13,734 nt of DNA, taken from contig JAFQVE010000617.1 of assembly GCA_017408185.1 (NCBI GenBank), positions 1 through 13,734 on the forward strand, read 5' to 3'. The notes below the pieces were generated by a model. It worked only from the letters and a program-made list of their open reading frames with translations. It had not been told where the DNA came from and ran no database searches. This stretch comes from Oscillospiraceae bacterium (GTDB lineage Bacteria > Bacillota_A > Clostridia > Oscillospirales > JAAYXM01). The position numbers were made by a program, and so were the translations under genes. The stretch's first letter is position 1; each line of letters begins with the position of its first letter. Shown here piece after piece: positions 12,682 through 13,734 of this stretch.

Positions 12682-12921
12682 ATGAAAGCATTCAGGATAA
12701 GCCCGACAACCGTCACCGCCACATTCACCCGCGACGAGCTTTGTAAGTTCGGAATTTCGCCCGACTCCGTAACAGGCATGGAAATGCACAGCCTTGCCGG
12801 ACGTGCATTTACATATCTCGGCGAGCATCCGCGCCGTTTTTCCGTAAAGGCATACGCCTCGGAGGTCTCGCTTTTGCTCTTCGCGGAAGAAGCTCCGGAC
12901 ATCTTTCGCATCATTTGCTGA
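12682..12921 (+). CDS. Small protein, possibly MecA N-terminal-like (79 aa)
   Basis: The start at 12682 is chosen because GAGGT precedes it by 9 nt; the longer frame from 12643 overlaps a TATAAT box and has no ribosome site. The protein begins MKAFRISPTTVTATFTRDEL, continues with KFGISPDSV, and ends with a strand-like FSVKAYASEVSLLLFAEE. The order strand, strand, helix, strand and the phrase TFTRDEL resemble the N-terminal substrate-binding domain of the MecA adaptor (RISxNxIxxTLTxxDL), but the C-terminal ClpC-binding domain is absent and the helix is short. This is a tentative reading; it may be an unrelated small protein. It is transcribed divergently from spo0A, with about 325 nt between the starts. 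Confidence 0.6.
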   Translation: MKAFRISPTTVTATFTRDELCKFGISPDSVTGMEMHSLAGRAFTYLGEHPRRFSVKAYASEVSLLLFAEEAPDIFRIIC

Positions 12922-12952
12922 CGCTTTTCGGAAATATCCCGATATAAAGTCC

Positions 12953-12981
12953 TTGAAAACTTCAGCTTAATGTGATACACT
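12953..12981 (+). promoter_or_regulatory. Promoter for the DUF1846 gene
   Basis: TTGAAA (12953-12958), a 17-nt spacer and TACACT (12976-12981), with an extended -10 TG at 12973-12974, form a good sigma-A promoter about 40 nt before the ATG. Confidence 0.6.
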
Positions 12982-13018
12982 TATAAGGTCAGTATTTTCA
13001 ATGGAGGTTTAAAAGCAA

Positions 13019-13734
13019 ATGTGGCAGGTAGGTTTTGACAACGATGCGTATATAAAGAGACAGTCGGAGCAGATACGCGAGCGCATCCGCAAATTCGGCG
13101 GTAAGCTCTATCTTGAATTCGGCGGCAAGCTCTTTGACGATTATCACGCCTCCCGCGTGCTCCCGGGCTTCCGTCCGGACAGCAAGCTGCAGATGCTTAA
13201 AAACCTGCGCGAGGATGCGGAAATCGTTATCGTTATAAGCGCGTCTGATATTGTTAAAAACAAGGTCCGCGGAGACCTTGGTATAACTTATGACAGCGAC
13301 GTTCTCCGCCTCATCGATGCTTTCCGTGCGATAGATTTATACGTCGGAAGCGTTGTAATCTCACGCTTTAACGAACAGCCGAGCGCCGTCGCTTTTAAGA
13401 AGAAGCTTGAGCAGCTCGGTATGCGCGTTTACCTCCATTATGATATCGAAGGTTATCCGATGAATGTTTCCCACGTTGTCAGCGACGAAGGCTTCGGAAA
13501 GAATGATTATATCGAAACAACACGCCCGCTCGTTGTTATAACCGCACCGGGTCCCGGCAGCGGAAAAATGGCAACCTGCCTTTCTCAGCTTTATCACGAG
13601 TATACCCGCGGCATCTCGGCAGGCTATGCAAAGTTTGAAACCTTCCCGATTTGGAACATCCCGCTCAAGCATCCGGTTAACCTTGCGTATGAGGCAGCAA
13701 CGGCAGACCTTGACGATGTTAATATGATTGACCC
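13019..13734 (+). CDS. DUF1846 (UPF0371) family protein, 3' end outside window
   Basis: The frame opens at ATG 13019, 11 nt after GGAGG (13003-13007), and stays open to the window end, giving 238 residues of a family whose members are about 500 residues. The start [19 protein letters not shown], the phrase [22 protein letters not shown] and the P-loop-like [20 protein letters not shown] (about 180) are typical of DUF1846 (PF08903). Structures of family members exist, but I know of no settled biochemical role; the glycine-rich loop suggests nucleotide or phosphate binding. It has its own promoter and probably begins a new transcription unit. The family call is confident, the function open. Confidence 0.9.
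   Translation, partial: MWQVGFDNDAYIKRQSEQIRERIRKFGGKLYLEFGGKLFDDYHASRVLPGFRPDSKLQMLKNLREDAEIVIVISASDIVKNKVRGDLGITYDSDVLRLIDAFRAIDLYVGSVVISRFNEQPSAVAFKKKLEQLGMRVYLHYDIEGYPMNVSHVVSDEGFGKNDYIETTRPLVVITAPGPGSGKMATCLSQLYHEYTRGISAGYAKFETFPIWNIPLKHPVNLAYEAATADLDDVNMID

Noticed and set aside
12588..12980. Minus-strand frame of 130 codons opposite the small 12682-12921 gene
   Set aside because: No ribosome site, low-complexity basic/serine content, and it runs over two promoter-like sites and the opposite gene, which has better start signals.
13361..13672. Minus-strand frame of 103 codons
   Set aside because: Shadow of the DUF1846 coding sequence.

Overview
The window looks like the chromosome of an anaerobic, low-to-mid-GC Firmicute of class Clostridia, probably a gut Oscillospiraceae/Ruminococcaceae-type lineage. 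The grounds are a Spo0A homologue, HPr kinase/phosphorylase, PcrA with a Gram-positive architecture, a four-cysteine DUF6472-type small protein, a DUF1846 protein, strong AGGAGG-type ribosome sites and several GTG/TTG starts. The lineage is an inference from gene content; there is no rRNA in the window.

Layout. (1) 18-1810, + strand: a membrane-anchored unknown protein, a 59-residue four-cysteine protein overlapping it by ATGA, and an RlmA-like 23S rRNA methyltransferase. (2) 1810-2479: two near-identical 144-bp hairpin-rich direct repeats (143/144 identical) that tightly bracket a minus-strand DUF559/Vsr-like endonuclease gene. (3) 6881 down to 2505, minus strand: hprK, a ROK glucokinase and pcrA, spaced like one operon linking sugar phosphorylation and catabolite control with a housekeeping helicase. 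(4) 6996-8265: an AT-richer YeiH-family transporter gene, a possible short ORF remnant, and a regular 105-bp palindromic element built from four hairpins, each followed by the heptamer ATATCGA. (5) 9669 down to 8360, minus strand: an exported Ig-like membrane-anchored protein and two half-length TauE/SafE permease subunits. (6) 9832-11481, + strand, with a good promoter at 9735: thioredoxin, a DivIVA-like coiled-coil protein and a class I fumarase beta-type subunit without its alpha partner next to it. (7) 12356 down to 11574, minus strand: spo0A, convergent with the previous operon and separated from it by two strong hairpins. (8) 12682-12921 and 13019-end, + strand: a small protein that may resemble the MecA N-terminal domain, and a DUF1846 protein cut by the window end.

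The two most notable observations are these. The Spo0A homologue keeps its DNA-binding half, but its receiver has lost the phosphorylation chemistry: the phosphoacceptor Asp is Ser57 and the acidic pair is Glu-Glu, while an exact 0A-box match sits upstream of the gene. The DUF559 endonuclease gene fills, almost to the base, the space between two copies of a structured repeat, which suggests a repeat-plus-nuclease mobile unit or a cassette that recombination could excise.
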